Below are positions 17,385-25,614 of a DNA stretch of 64,000 nucleotides, piece after piece. The notes below the pieces were generated by a model that worked only from the letters and a program-made list of their open reading frames with translations, had not been told where the DNA came from and did not search any database. A program made the position numbers and the translations under genes. Each line of letters opens with the position of its first letter. Within the stretch, counting starts at the first letter, position 1. Origin of the DNA: an uncultured Prevotellaceae bacterium (lineage in GTDB: Bacteria; Bacteroidota; Bacteroidia; Bacteroidales; Bacteroidaceae); assembly GCA_900318115.1 (NCBI GenBank), contig ONJJ01000003.1:62001-126000 (forward strand). Reading direction: 5' to 3'.

Positions 17385-18017
17385 ATGACAGAGACCGACA
17401 GAAAGAAAGCCCAGCGATGGACCGTGGTCCTCATCTTCCTGGGCTTCCTGATCATTGACCAAGCCGTGAAGATCTGGGTCAAGACCCACATGACGCTCCA
17501 CCAGAGCATCGTCGTCACGGACTGGTTCCGCATCACCTTCATCGAGAACAATGGTATGGCATTCGGGTGGGCCTTCATCACCAAGACCCTCCTGACGATA
17601 CTCCGACTCGCAGCCACCCTGGCTGTGGGATGGTACATCCTGCGCGCCATCGGGCGTGGCGTGCACTGGGGCTATCTCATCTGCCTCGCCTTCATCATGA
17701 CGGGTGCTGCGGGCAACATCGTCGATTGCGTGTTCTATGGCGAGATCTTCTCGGCCTCCACACCCTTCCAGACCTCCCACTTCGTCCCTGTGGGCGAGGG
17801 CTATAGCTCGTGGCTCAACGGGCAGGTTGTCGATATGTTCTATTTTCCCCTCTGTCATTGGACGTGGCCGGACTGGCTCCCCTTTGTCGGCGGTCGGCCC
17901 TACACCTTCTTCAGCTACATCTTCAATGTTGCCGATGCCTGCATCTCCTGCGGTGTCATCGCCCTCCTCCTCTTCTTCCGCCAGACCCTCAGCCGCGAAT
18001 TCCCGATGGAGAAATGA
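17385..18017 (+). CDS. lspA: Signal peptidase II (lipoprotein signal peptidase)
   Basis: 210 residues with four membrane spans. It cleaves the signal peptides of lipoproteins in the inner membrane. The catalytic aspartates lie in GNIVDCVFYGEIF and FNVADACISCG, and the early motif FIENNGMAFGW is present. The ATG at 17385, ten bases after the dksA-like stop, gives the normal N-terminus; the upstream ATG at 17313 lies inside dksA. An extra segment between the catalytic aspartates (about residues 120-175) is typical of Bacteroidetes LspA. The next gene, itself a lipoprotein, overlaps by four bases. Confidence 0.96.
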   Translation: MTETDRKKAQRWTVVLIFLGFLIIDQAVKIWVKTHMTLHQSIVVTDWFRITFIENNGMAFGWAFITKTLLTILRLAATLAVGWYILRAIGRGVHWGYLICLAFIMTGAAGNIVDCVFYGEIFSASTPFQTSHFVPVGEGYSSWLNGQVVDMFYFPLCHWTWPDWLPFVGGRPYTFFSYIFNVADACISCGVIALLLFFRQTLSREFPMEK

Positions 18018-19069
18018 TCCGGCATCGCACCATAATCATCGCTGCTCTGCTGCTGACGCTCGTCGGCTGCAAGCCATCCCTGCCGGACGGAGTACTCTCC
18101 GAACGCAAGATGGAACGTGTGCTCTATGACTTTCATCTGGCACAGGGCATGGCGGATTATGCACCCCGCCAGAACGGCGAAGACTACGAATCCGTGCGCT
18201 ACGAACTCCACCAGGCCGTGTTCCGCAAACACGGCATCACGCAGGAGGACTTCGACCGTTCCATGGCCTACTACCTCAGCGATATGGACAAGATGTATGC
18301 CATCTACAAGCGCCTCTCCGACCGCCTCGAGCGGGAGGCCGAGGCACTCGGCGTGGCTGCCGGACCCCGCGACATATATGCCCAGCTCACCGAGCAGGGC
18401 GACACGGCCAACGTGTGGGCCGACCGCCCCATCTTTGTCCTCCGCAACCGTCGTCTCATCAATTTCCAGATGTGGAGCCTCGACTGCGACTCCACGTGGC
18501 TGCCGGGCGACGATGTCATGTGGCGGTTCATGGTTCAGGACATCAAGCAGGACTACAGCTCCAGCAATATTTATGCCGACCTGGTCGTCGTCTATGACAA
18601 CGACTCCATCCGCAGCCGCCTCACCAGCCTGAATATCCGCAATTCCCAACCCGCCATCGGCGAACGCACCGAACAGGAACTGCGCATCGACAACCCCGAG
18701 AACTGGACGCCGCGTTCCGTCTCCGGCCACCTCTTTGCCGATATATCTTCCGACCCACAGCAGGAGCGCATCTTCATCATCTACGCTCCCTCCCTCATCC
18801 GCTTCCACGATCCGCTCTACGCCCACGGCACCATGTCGGCCGACTCCATCTCGCGGTCCGACTCGCTGCTCACCGACTCCTCGTCCTTGAGCCCCGTCAC
18901 CACGGATTCCACCGCCGCCCCGTCCCGCCGCCTCTCTCCCGAACAGTTCCGCGAACAGCAGCCCGTGGACCGCACCATCGATGTCGTCAAGCAGAAGCCC
19001 TACCAGGCACCCCGCCGCTCCAACCGCAAGCGCTTCACCCAGCCCACCTCGCCCCGTAATCGCAGATAA
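18014..19069 (+). CDS. DUF4296 family lipoprotein
   Basis: 351 residues. The N-terminus IIIAALLLTLVGCKPS is a lipoprotein signal with the lipobox LVGC. The following region (LPDGVLSERKMERVLYDFHL, HGITQEDFDRSMAYYLSD) is the DUF4296 helical domain, a family of unknown function found next to lspA in Bacteroidetes. The C-terminal third is Ser/Thr and Pro/Arg rich and probably disordered. The ATG at 18014 overlaps the lspA stop. The tight coupling with lspA suggests the product is processed by it, but a shared pathway is not shown. Confidence 0.88.
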   Translation: MIRHRTIIIAALLLTLVGCKPSLPDGVLSERKMERVLYDFHLAQGMADYAPRQNGEDYESVRYELHQAVFRKHGITQEDFDRSMAYYLSDMDKMYAIYKRLSDRLEREAEALGVAAGPRDIYAQLTEQGDTANVWADRPIFVLRNRRLINFQMWSLDCDSTWLPGDDVMWRFMVQDIKQDYSSSNIYADLVVVYDNDSIRSRLTSLNIRNSQPAIGERTEQELRIDNPENWTPRSVSGHLFADISSDPQQERIFIIYAPSLIRFHDPLYAHGTMSADSISRSDSLLTDSSSLSPVTTDSTAAPSRRLSPEQFREQQPVDRTIDVVKQKPYQAPRRSNRKRFTQPTSPRNRR

Positions 19070-19135
19070 GCAGCTGGCCCTCTCACCCTGCTCGACAACC
19101 TCCGTTCCCCTCTCGTCCCGTCTTTTATATAAAAT

Positions 19136-19318
19136 ATGTTCGCGCGCGCCTATCACCACCTCATCCTCCCCGATGGCACCACTCATCGCTTGGTCGTAGT
19201 CCGCTTTGATGACCACGGCCGCTACCTCGATTTCCACCCACTCGTGGCCGAAGAACCTGCGGTGGAGTGGGAGGGAGGCACCCTCGATCTGCGCCCCCTC
19301 TCAGAAAAAAGCCAGTAA
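19136..19318 (+). CDS. Small conserved-looking hypothetical protein
   Basis: 60 residues, no signal peptide or membrane span. The sequence is well-behaved and amphipathic (LPDGTTHRLVVVRFDDHGRY, then VEWEGGTLDL) with the same codon preference as its neighbours, and it lies in the ileS transcription direction 66 bases after the DUF4296 gene and before a strong terminator. Function unknown. The pattern of Asp/Gly turns and alternating hydrophobics suggests a small beta protein. Confidence 0.6.
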   Translation: MFARAYHHLILPDGTTHRLVVVRFDDHGRYLDFHPLVAEEPAVEWEGGTLDLRPLSEKSQ

Positions 19319-19359
19319 ATCATTTTAAATAGTTCAGCTGAAACAGTATATATTTTAGC

Positions 19360-19392
19360 CACAGAGTCACAGAGAATAGCAGAAACTCTGTG
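19360..19392. repeat. Inverted repeat CACAGAGT/ACTCTGTG
   Basis: A perfect 8-base inverted repeat (19360-19367 and 19385-19392) with an internal CACAGAG copy, in the 408-base gap between the small protein gene and galE. CACAGAG-rich repeats of this kind are common dispersed sequences in many bacterial genomes; whether it is one here needs a genome search. Confidence 0.55.
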
Positions 19393-19461
19393 CCTCCGTA
19401 CTTCTGTGTCCTAAAGATTATCCGTTTGCCCATGGTTCAAGAGGACATGCTGCCCCCCACC

Positions 19462-19492
19462 GGGGTGAGATGGGGAGCATCACCCCTTTTTT
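19462..19492 (+). terminator. Rho-independent terminator of the ileS-lspA unit
   Basis: GGGGTGA (19462-19468) pairs with TCACCCC (19480-19486), followed directly by TTTTTT. A second small hairpin CCCC-ACC-GGGG overlaps its left arm. Confidence 0.85.
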
Positions 19493-19659
19493 CTCTTTCC
19501 CTTCCTTTTTCTCTTTTCTTATTTTCCCTTTTCTTCCTTCTCTCCCCCTTTTTCCATGATTTATGTCAAGAACGAAACCTTTTTTGACCTATTTTTGTCC
19601 CCTGATGATAAGAAATTAGCCTAAAACGCGCCTTTTTAGCAAAAAAAGTACCAAAATAC

Positions 19660-19690
19660 TTTGTTCGTATAGGAAAAACTCCTACTTTTG
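19660..19690 (+). promoter_or_regulatory. Bacteroidetes-type promoter of galE
   Basis: TTTG at 19660-19663, a 19-base spacer, and TACTTTTG at 19683-19690, 36 bases before the galE ATG. Same consensus and spacing as at ileS. Confidence 0.8.
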
Positions 19691-19726
19691 CGCTCGCTAA
19701 TTAAGAAACAACACTAAATTATACAT

Positions 19727-20761
19727 ATGAAAGAGACTATTCTCGTAACCGGTGGCACAGGTTTTATCGGCTCCCATACCACCGTCGAGCTCCAGAACGC
19801 AGGTTACGACGTCGTTATCGTCGACAACCTCTCCAACTCACGTGCAGATGTCATCGACGGCATCGAGAAAATTACGGGCATCCGTCCTGCATTCGAACAA
19901 GTTGACCTCCGTGACTTCGACGCCACAGAAGCCGTGTTCAAGAAATACCCCAAGATCAGCGGTATCATACATTTCGCTGCCTCCAAGGCTGTCGGCGAGA
20001 GCGTACAGAAGCCGTTGCTCTACTACCGCAACAATATCGTCTCTCTCATCAACCTCCTGGAACTGATGCCCAAGTACAACGTCAAGGGCATCATCTTCTC
20101 TTCCTCATGCACCGTCTATGGCCAGCCCGACCAGCTCCCCGCCACCGAGGAGACCCCCATCAAGAAGGCCGAGTCACCCTATGGCAACACCAAGCAGATC
20201 AACGAGGAGATTATCCAGGACACCGTGGCCAGCGGCTCACCCATCAAGGCCATCCTCCTGCGCTATTTCAACCCCATCGGCTCCCATCCATCGGCCATCA
20301 TCGGCGAGATGCCCAATGGCGTGCCCCAAAACCTCATTCCCTACCTCACGCAGACCGCCATCGGCATCCGCGAAAAACTCAGCGTCTTCGGTGACGACTA
20401 CGACACCCCCGACGGATCCTGCATCCGCGACTACATTTATGTCGTTGACCTCGCCAAGGCTCACGTCTGCGCAATGACACGCATCATGGAGGACAAGATC
20501 GAGGAGCCCGTGGAAGTCTATAATATCGGCACCGGCAAGGGCACCTCTGTGCTCGAACTCATCCATGGCTTCGAGAAGGCCACCGGCGTCAAGCTCAACT
20601 ACCAGATTGTAGGCCGCCGAGCAGGCGACATCGAGAAGGTGTGGGGCAACGTCGACAAGGCCAACCGCGTCCTCGGATGGAAGGCCGAAACACCCCTCGA
20701 GGATGTGCTCGCCAGCGCCTGGAAGTGGCAGTGCGCACTCCGCGAGCGCGGCATCATGTAA
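19727..20761 (+). CDS. galE: UDP-glucose 4-epimerase
   Basis: 344 residues of the extended short-chain dehydrogenase family, interconverting UDP-glucose and UDP-galactose. The NAD-binding motif VTGGTGFIGSHT is at residues 7-18; the catalytic motif is SSSCTVYG with SPYGNTK (Tyr and Lys of YxxxK). Length is normal. It has its own promoter and is followed by a 418-base gap and then a UDP-sugar dehydrogenase on the same strand, suggesting a supply of nucleotide sugars for surface polysaccharide. Confidence 0.96.
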   Translation: MKETILVTGGTGFIGSHTTVELQNAGYDVVIVDNLSNSRADVIDGIEKITGIRPAFEQVDLRDFDATEAVFKKYPKISGIIHFAASKAVGESVQKPLLYYRNNIVSLINLLELMPKYNVKGIIFSSSCTVYGQPDQLPATEETPIKKAESPYGNTKQINEEIIQDTVASGSPIKAILLRYFNPIGSHPSAIIGEMPNGVPQNLIPYLTQTAIGIREKLSVFGDDYDTPDGSCIRDYIYVVDLAKAHVCAMTRIMEDKIEEPVEVYNIGTGKGTSVLELIHGFEKATGVKLNYQIVGRRAGDIEKVWGNVDKANRVLGWKAETPLEDVLASAWKWQCALRERGIM

Positions 20762-20984
20762 GATAATACAGAAGAAAGCTCCATACTACCTGAACACTAA
20801 CTGATTCAATCTCTGATTTTTGTGGTTCTTCCCATTATGCACCCAGAATCACTCGGAGGAGTATATGACAAGTGATAGTGCGTGAGCATTGTTCTTGGCC
20901 GTTCCTCTCTCCCGTTGACTTCCATCAGAAAGAGTCTTTCGTGGGTCGCATATTGTCGTGTTTTATTTTGTGTTTGTGTTGTGG

Positions 20985-21021
20985 CTGTTCTCCGACGTGA
21001 GTTGGGGAGCAGTCTTTTTTT
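20985..21021 (+). terminator. Probable terminator between galE and ugd
   Basis: CTGTTCTCC (20985-20993) pairs with GGGAGCAG (21005-21012) with a small bulge, followed by a seven-T run. It lies in the 418-base gap after galE, which otherwise shows no plausible gene; a TACCTTTG box for ugd is at its right end. Confidence 0.55.
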
Positions 21022-21107
21022 CAGCCCTCTGACAATAAATGTCAATCTTCTTCCCGTCATTTAATATATCTTAACTATCCCGGACGAATAATTTGCCAAA
21101 AAACACT

Positions 21108-21115
21108 TACCTTTG
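21108..21115 (+). promoter_or_regulatory. -7 promoter box of ugd
   Basis: TACCTTTG 64 bases before the ugd ATG. No upstream TTTG at 19-21 bases, so the -33 part is weak. Confidence 0.6.
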
Positions 21116-21179
21116 TCACTCCAAAGAGTGAAAAAGCTCCGAACCACCCCAAATACACAACCTCTCAAGCAACCCGAAT

Positions 21180-22541
21180 ATGAAAATAGCAGTCGCCGGA
21201 ACAGGCTACGTAGGACTAAGCATCGCCACCCTCCTGGCTCAGCACCAGCAAGTAGTGGCCGTGGACATCGTACCCGAAAAAGTAGAGAAGATCAACCGGA
21301 AGGAATCTCCCATACAGGATGATTACATCGAGAAATATCTTGCCGAGAAAGACCTGCACCTAATGGCCACCCTCGACGGCCCCTCTGCCTACCGCGATGC
21401 CGATTTCGTCGTCATCGCAGCCCCCACCAACTACGACCCTGTCAAGAACTTCTTCGACACCTCCCACGTCGAAGAAGTCATCAGTCTCGTCCTCCAGGTG
21501 AACCCCGCTGCCGTCATGGTCATCAAGTCCACCGTCCCCGTCGGCTACACCCGCGGCCTTCAAGACAAGTTCCCCTCCGGCCGGTTCCTCTTCAGCCCCG
21601 AGTTCCTGCGCGAGAGCAAGGCCCTGTACGACAACCTCTATCCCTCCCGCATCATCGTCGGCTTCGACAGCCCCGCCCTCGAACCCTCCGCCCACCTCTT
21701 CGCCTCTCTCCTCCTCGAAGGCGCCATCGGTCCACAAGGGTCTGACGGTAAAACAGAGAACCCGAATCAACCTACCGCGCAATGCGCCTGCCATCTCCCA
21801 TCCATGACAGGAGGGGACGGGGCTGAGTCTGCAGGAGAGGGGCATATCCCCACTCTCTTCATGGGCACCACAGAGGCCGAGGCCGTGAAACTCTTTGCCA
21901 ACACCTACCTCGCACTCCGCGTATCCTATTTCAATGAGCTCGACACCTACGCCGAACTCAAGGGACTCGACACCCGCGCCATCATTGAAGGCGTAGGCCT
22001 CGATCCTCGCATCGGCACACACTACAACAACCCCTCCTTCGGCTACGGCGGCTACTGCCTGCCGAAGGACACCAAGCAACTCCTGGCCAACTTCAACGAC
22101 GTCCCCGAGAACCTCATCAAGGCCATCGTCGATTCCAACCGCACCCGCAAGGACTTCATTGCCGACCAGGTCCTACGCATGGCTGGCTACTATTCCTACA
22201 CCGAGAGAAATCAGTACGACCCCCAGCTCACCACCCTCAATCCCAAGCTCTCCATCCCCCCCGTCATCGGAGTCTATCGCCTGACGATGAAGTCCAACTC
22301 CGACAACTTCCGTCAGTCCGCCATCCAGGGCATCATGAAGCGCATCAAAGCCAAGGGCGCCACCGTCATCATCTACGAGCCCACCCTCCCGGACGGCACC
22401 ACTTTCTTCGGCAGTCTCGTCGTCAATGACCTCGCCACCTTCAAGTCCCGCTCCCGCGCCATCATCGCCAACCGCTACGATCCCCTCCTCGACGACGTCG
22501 CCTCCAAAGTCTATACCCGCGACATCTTCCGCCGGGATTGA
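21180..22541 (+). CDS. ugd: UDP-glucose 6-dehydrogenase family protein with an in-frame insertion
   Basis: 453 residues. It oxidises a UDP-hexose to the uronic acid using NAD. The N-terminal Rossmann motif is [13 protein letters not shown] (residues 4-16); FSPEFLRES and the catalytic cysteine in [11 protein letters not shown] (Cys 293) are in place. Between ASLLLEGAI and [14 protein letters not shown] there is an insertion of about 39 residues (184-222, Gly/Asp/Pro/Ser-rich) absent from normal relatives, in a loop ahead of the central helix. Its DNA resembles the rimO insertion element in reverse. Active-site residues are intact, so function is probably kept. Confidence 0.93.
   Translation: MKIAVAGTGYVGLSIATLLAQHQQVVAVDIVPEKVEKINRKESPIQDDYIEKYLAEKDLHLMATLDGPSAYRDADFVVIAAPTNYDPVKNFFDTSHVEEVISLVLQVNPAAVMVIKSTVPVGYTRGLQDKFPSGRFLFSPEFLRESKALYDNLYPSRIIVGFDSPALEPSAHLFASLLLEGAIGPQGSDGKTENPNQPTAQCACHLPSMTGGDGAESAGEGHIPTLFMGTTEAEAVKLFANTYLALRVSYFNELDTYAELKGLDTRAIIEGVGLDPRIGTHYNNPSFGYGGYCLPKDTKQLLANFNDVPENLIKAIVDSNRTRKDFIADQVLRMAGYYSYTERNQYDPQLTTLNPKLSIPPVIGVYRLTMKSNSDNFRQSAIQGIMKRIKAKGATVIIYEPTLPDGTTFFGSLVVNDLATFKSRSRAIIANRYDPLLDDVASKVYTRDIFRRD
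21729..21845 (-). repeat. Hairpin element inserted in ugd, reverse orientation
   Basis: Read on the minus strand: a pyrimidine-rich run, then GTCATGGATGGGAGATGG (from 21808 leftward), then GCGC-ATT-GCGC with flanking GG. Aligned with the rimO copies, GTCA-N-GG-N-TGGG-N-GA and GCG-N-ATT-GCGC are shared. The insertion is in frame in ugd and changes local base composition from C-rich to G-rich. Confidence 0.6.
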
Positions 22542-22636
22542 CCGCCACCCAGACTCGTCCTTGCTGATTCTCAATGGGGAAGATATTGATGTCATTGCCG
22601 GCCATTCACGTCTCTCCGGAGAGAAGATTATGATAG

Positions 22637-22702
22637 AACGTTCATTCGGCCATGGCCGAACGATCATTCCACCGTGGCCGAATGATCATTCCACCGTGGC
22701 CG
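22637..22702. repeat. Tandem array, three copies of a 22-base unit
   Basis: Copies at 22637-22658, 22659-22680 and 22681-22702, each starting AAYGWTCATTC and ending TGGCCG. Copy 1 contains the palindrome CGGCCATGGCCG. Copies 2 and 3 differ by one base. A partial fourth copy (AATGATGG) follows. Confidence 0.9.
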
Positions 22703-22787
22703 AATGATGGCTTGATCACAATGGAGCAACAATCACTAATGAATCCGATGTGCAACAGGGCCAATGAGGAAGTTGTTATGATGATGG

Positions 22788-22941
22788 CATAGCTACAGTT
22801 TGTTCATGGCATAGCTTCAGTTTGTTCATGACATAGCTTCAGTTTGTTCATGGCATGGCTTCAGTTTGTTCATGGCATGGCTTCAGTTTGTTCATGGCAT
22901 AGTTTCGTTTCGACCTTTGCATGGCTTCGGTTTGATCTTTG
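22788..22941. repeat. Tandem array, seven copies of a 22-base unit
   Basis: Seven consecutive 22-base copies begin CATRGCTTCAGTTTG and end TTCATGG. Copies 2-5 are almost identical; copies 6 and 7 have diverged (CATAGTTTCG, CATGGCTTCGG). Unrelated in sequence to the array 86 bases upstream but with exactly the same period. Confidence 0.93.
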
Positions 22942-23023
22942 CAGGGTGAGGGATGAAGCACGGAGATGAGCGATGAGAACCTGTCAAATGTTTTTATCAT
23001 TGCAAAAAAAGATTCAAATATCA

Positions 23024-23113
23024 CAGCACTTTAGCACTCTCTGTGGTTAATATATTGATTAAAAGCGTCTTAAAAAGTGCTTTTATGGTGCTTTTGACAG
23101 TGCTAAAGTGCTG
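23024..23113. repeat. 15-base perfect inverted repeat around an AT-rich centre
   Basis: CAGCACTTTAGCACT (23024-23038) and its exact complement AGTGCTAAAGTGCTG (23099-23113) enclose 60 bases that include further AGTGCTTTT and GGTGCTTTT half-copies. Could be a hairpin at the RNA level or an operator-like site. Confidence 0.8.
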
Positions 23114-23413
23114 TTAGAGCCTCAAATAAGGCAAAAAGGCTTGCATTTAGGCACTATTTAACGTACAAATTGCTCATTCTTGATCCAGAAAGAAGCACAT
23201 ACCTCACACCCTGTGCATCGTCTGTGACATAGGATGAACAGTAAAAGGGGAGCTATTTTGTGCCCCTCTTTATATAATAGATGAGTTTGGGCGTGAGAGC
23301 GGCGGAGTGGGGTGGGGGAATGATAGAAAAACGTTAAAAAGTTTGGTAGAATGAAAAATATTCGCTTATTTTGCAGCGAATTTAAAGAAAGATAACTCAA
23401 AACAGGTTTTGAC

Positions 23414-24697
23414 ATGAAAGTTTTACACGTATTAGTCAGTTCAGAGATAAAGGAACAAGTGGGCATCCTCCAGCGTGACCTGCAGGCAGGTGACGTGCTC
23501 GTGGTCTCCCCCGACAAGGAGCTGTCGGCCCAGTTCAAGGCAATCCTCGACAAGCAGCTGGTGGAGAAGACCGACGCGCGGCAGGAGCTCGACGCCCTGT
23601 CTGTGAAGCTGAAGGCGATGTGCGGCAGCGAAGCGTTCCACAAGGACGTGGACCGCATTCTCGAGCGCGTGTACGCCGTGCTGTGTCAAGGTATGTCGCT
23701 GAGCTACCAGAACGACAGCCTGCAGACGTACCTGAACGCCTACCTGGTGCAGGTGTGCAGTCTCTGTGTGGCCAGCCTGCTCGGGCAGGGAAAGGTGGTG
23801 GACAGCCGCGACCTCATCATCTGCGAAAGCAACAACGGCATCTCCGTGGTGGACTGGAAACTGACAGAGCAGAACATACAGGGCCTGAAGAAGGACGAGG
23901 TCGTGGTCGTGGGCGGTGCCTACGGGCGCAGGCTCACGGGCGAAATCTCGGAGCTGGGTAAGCACAGTTCGGAGCTGACGGCAAACATCATCGCTTCAGT
24001 GCTGAAAGCCGACGCGGTGCGATTCTACGTCGCCGGCGCAGGAGCCGAGCAGACTCACCTGAGCTACGAAGAGGCCGCACAGTGCTTCTCCGGCGGATTC
24101 CCCGTGTACCCTCCCGCCATGATTCCGGCGCGCAATGCCGGGGTGCCCATCGAGGTGGCAGGGCTGGATCAGGACGGCAAGGTCGTCGTGACCATCGCCG
24201 AGGTGCACGACTCCGAGGTGACGAAGGGCATCTCCGGCGTCTTCGTCTCTGAACCTATGAGCCTGGTGACCATCTATGGTACTGGGCTGCTGGGCAGCGT
24301 GGGCATCTCCTCCATCATCTTCGACCTGCTGGCCAAGAACGGCATCAATATCCATTTCATCTCGCAGTCGCTGTCGGAGTACAGCATCAGCTTCGCCGTC
24401 AAACGCGTGAAGGCCGAGCTGGCCGAGGGGCTGCTGAAGGTGCTGGTGGCCGACAAGAAGCAGTCGCAGATCAGCGACCTATCGTTCACCATCCGTCCCG
24501 TGGCCATCGTGTCGGTCTATGGCCAGGGCATCAAGAACCTGCCCGGCATCTCCGGCAAGGTCTATACGGCTCTTGGCAACGAGGGCATCAATGTCATCGC
24601 AGCCTCGCAGGGCGGTGAGGAACTGAGTATCTCCATCGTCATCGCCGAGGAGAATGTGGACAAGGCCAAGGTGGCCCTGAACGCCCTGAAGGGCTAA
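23414..24697 (+). CDS. Aspartokinase-like protein with ACT domains, catalytic motifs degenerate
   Basis: 427 residues. The C-terminal half has tandem ACT domains (SLVTIYGTGLLGSVGISSII; then AIVSVYGQGIKNLPGISGKV and GINVIAASQGGEELSISIVI) in the aspartokinase arrangement. The N-terminal half keeps the outline of the amino acid kinase fold (SYEEAAQCFSGGFPVYPPA matches the aspartokinase SYxEAxEL...GAKVxYPP segment), but the start is MKVLHVLVSSEIKE where active enzymes have KFGGTS, and the TLGRGGSDxTA motif is ELGKHSSELTAN. Catalysis is therefore unlikely; a regulatory or amino-acid-sensing role is the inference. purU, another ACT protein, follows after 32 bases. Confidence 0.8.
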   Translation: MKVLHVLVSSEIKEQVGILQRDLQAGDVLVVSPDKELSAQFKAILDKQLVEKTDARQELDALSVKLKAMCGSEAFHKDVDRILERVYAVLCQGMSLSYQNDSLQTYLNAYLVQVCSLCVASLLGQGKVVDSRDLIICESNNGISVVDWKLTEQNIQGLKKDEVVVVGGAYGRRLTGEISELGKHSSELTANIIASVLKADAVRFYVAGAGAEQTHLSYEEAAQCFSGGFPVYPPAMIPARNAGVPIEVAGLDQDGKVVVTIAEVHDSEVTKGISGVFVSEPMSLVTIYGTGLLGSVGISSIIFDLLAKNGINIHFISQSLSEYSISFAVKRVKAELAEGLLKVLVADKKQSQISDLSFTIRPVAIVSVYGQGIKNLPGISGKVYTALGNEGINVIAASQGGEELSISIVIAEENVDKAKVALNALKG

Positions 24698-24729
24698 CCC
24701 GGCAGGTGCCCAAAACAGGACAGACACCG

Positions 24730-25593
24730 ATGGACACAACAGCAATACTTCTTCTGCACTGTCCCGACCGGCAAGGTATCATCTCCGAAGTGACGAAGTT
24801 CATCACCGACAACCAGGGGAACATCGTTTACCTGGACCAGTACGTGGACAAGTGCGAGGGGATGTTCTTCATGCGCATAGAGTGGGAGCTGCGCGACTTC
24901 CTCGTCCCCCGCGAGAAAATCAAGGAATACGTGGAGACGCTGTATGCGCAGCGCTACCAGATGGAGTTCAGCCTCTACTTCAGCGACCAGCGGCCGCGCA
25001 TGGCCATCTTCGTATCGAAGATGAGCCATTGCCTTTACGACCTGCTGGCGCGCTGGAAGACGGGCGAATTCGGGTGCGACATCCCGTGCATCGTCTCCAA
25101 CCACGAGGACCTGCGCTACGTGGCCGACCAGTTCGGAATACCGTTCCACGTCTGGAGCATCGCCAAGGACCACTCCAACAAGGCCGAGGTCGAGGCGGCG
25201 GAACTGGAATTGCTGCACCGCGAGAACGTCACCTTCATCGTGCTGGCACGCTACATGCAGATCATATCCGACGACATGATTGCGGAGTATCCGCACCACA
25301 TTATTAATATACATCACTCCTTCCTGCCCGCATTCATCGGCGCCAAGCCCTATCACCAGGCCTTCGAGCGAGGGGTGAAGATTATCGGAGCCACCAGCCA
25401 CTACGTGACGGCCGACCTCGATGCAGGGCCGATCATCGAGCAGGACGTGGTGCGCATCTCTCACAAGGACACGCCCGAGAGCCTGGTGCTCAAGGGCAAG
25501 GACCTGGAGAAGATTGTGCTTTCCAGGGCCGTGGCCAAGCACATCGAGCGTAAGGTGCTGACGTACAAGAACAAAACCATCATTTTCTCCTGA
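24730..25593 (+). CDS. purU: Formyltetrahydrofolate deformylase
   Basis: 287 residues. It hydrolyses 10-formyltetrahydrofolate to formate and tetrahydrofolate, balancing one-carbon units. An N-terminal ACT domain (LLHCPDRQGIISEVTKFITD) precedes the formyltransferase fold with the catalytic set: Asn/His in INIHHSFLPAF, and Asp in TADLDAGPIIEQD. The ATG at 24730 is preferred to a GTG at 24706. It follows the aspartokinase-like gene closely and is probably co-transcribed with it. Confidence 0.95.
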   Translation: MDTTAILLLHCPDRQGIISEVTKFITDNQGNIVYLDQYVDKCEGMFFMRIEWELRDFLVPREKIKEYVETLYAQRYQMEFSLYFSDQRPRMAIFVSKMSHCLYDLLARWKTGEFGCDIPCIVSNHEDLRYVADQFGIPFHVWSIAKDHSNKAEVEAAELELLHRENVTFIVLARYMQIISDDMIAEYPHHIINIHHSFLPAFIGAKPYHQAFERGVKIIGATSHYVTADLDAGPIIEQDVVRISHKDTPESLVLKGKDLEKIVLSRAVAKHIERKVLTYKNKTIIFS

Positions 25594-25614
25594 CCGCCTC
25601 CTATACGAAAGAAC

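Larger units (their letters stand above)
22542..23413. other. 872-base intergenic region with repeats and no gene
   Basis: Between ugd and the aspartokinase-like gene. It holds two tandem arrays of 22-base period, a 15-base inverted repeat, and AT-rich DNA. Short open frames here have no family features. No DnaA-box cluster was seen. A hairpin AGGGG/CCCCT lies near 23237-23260. Confidence 0.7.

Noticed and set aside
22637..22941. CRISPR array
   Set aside because: Units are contiguous with no spacers and there are no cas genes.
22542..23413. Replication origin
   Set aside because: The composition switch and repeats suggested it, but no DnaA-box cluster and no dnaA or other origin gene is nearby.
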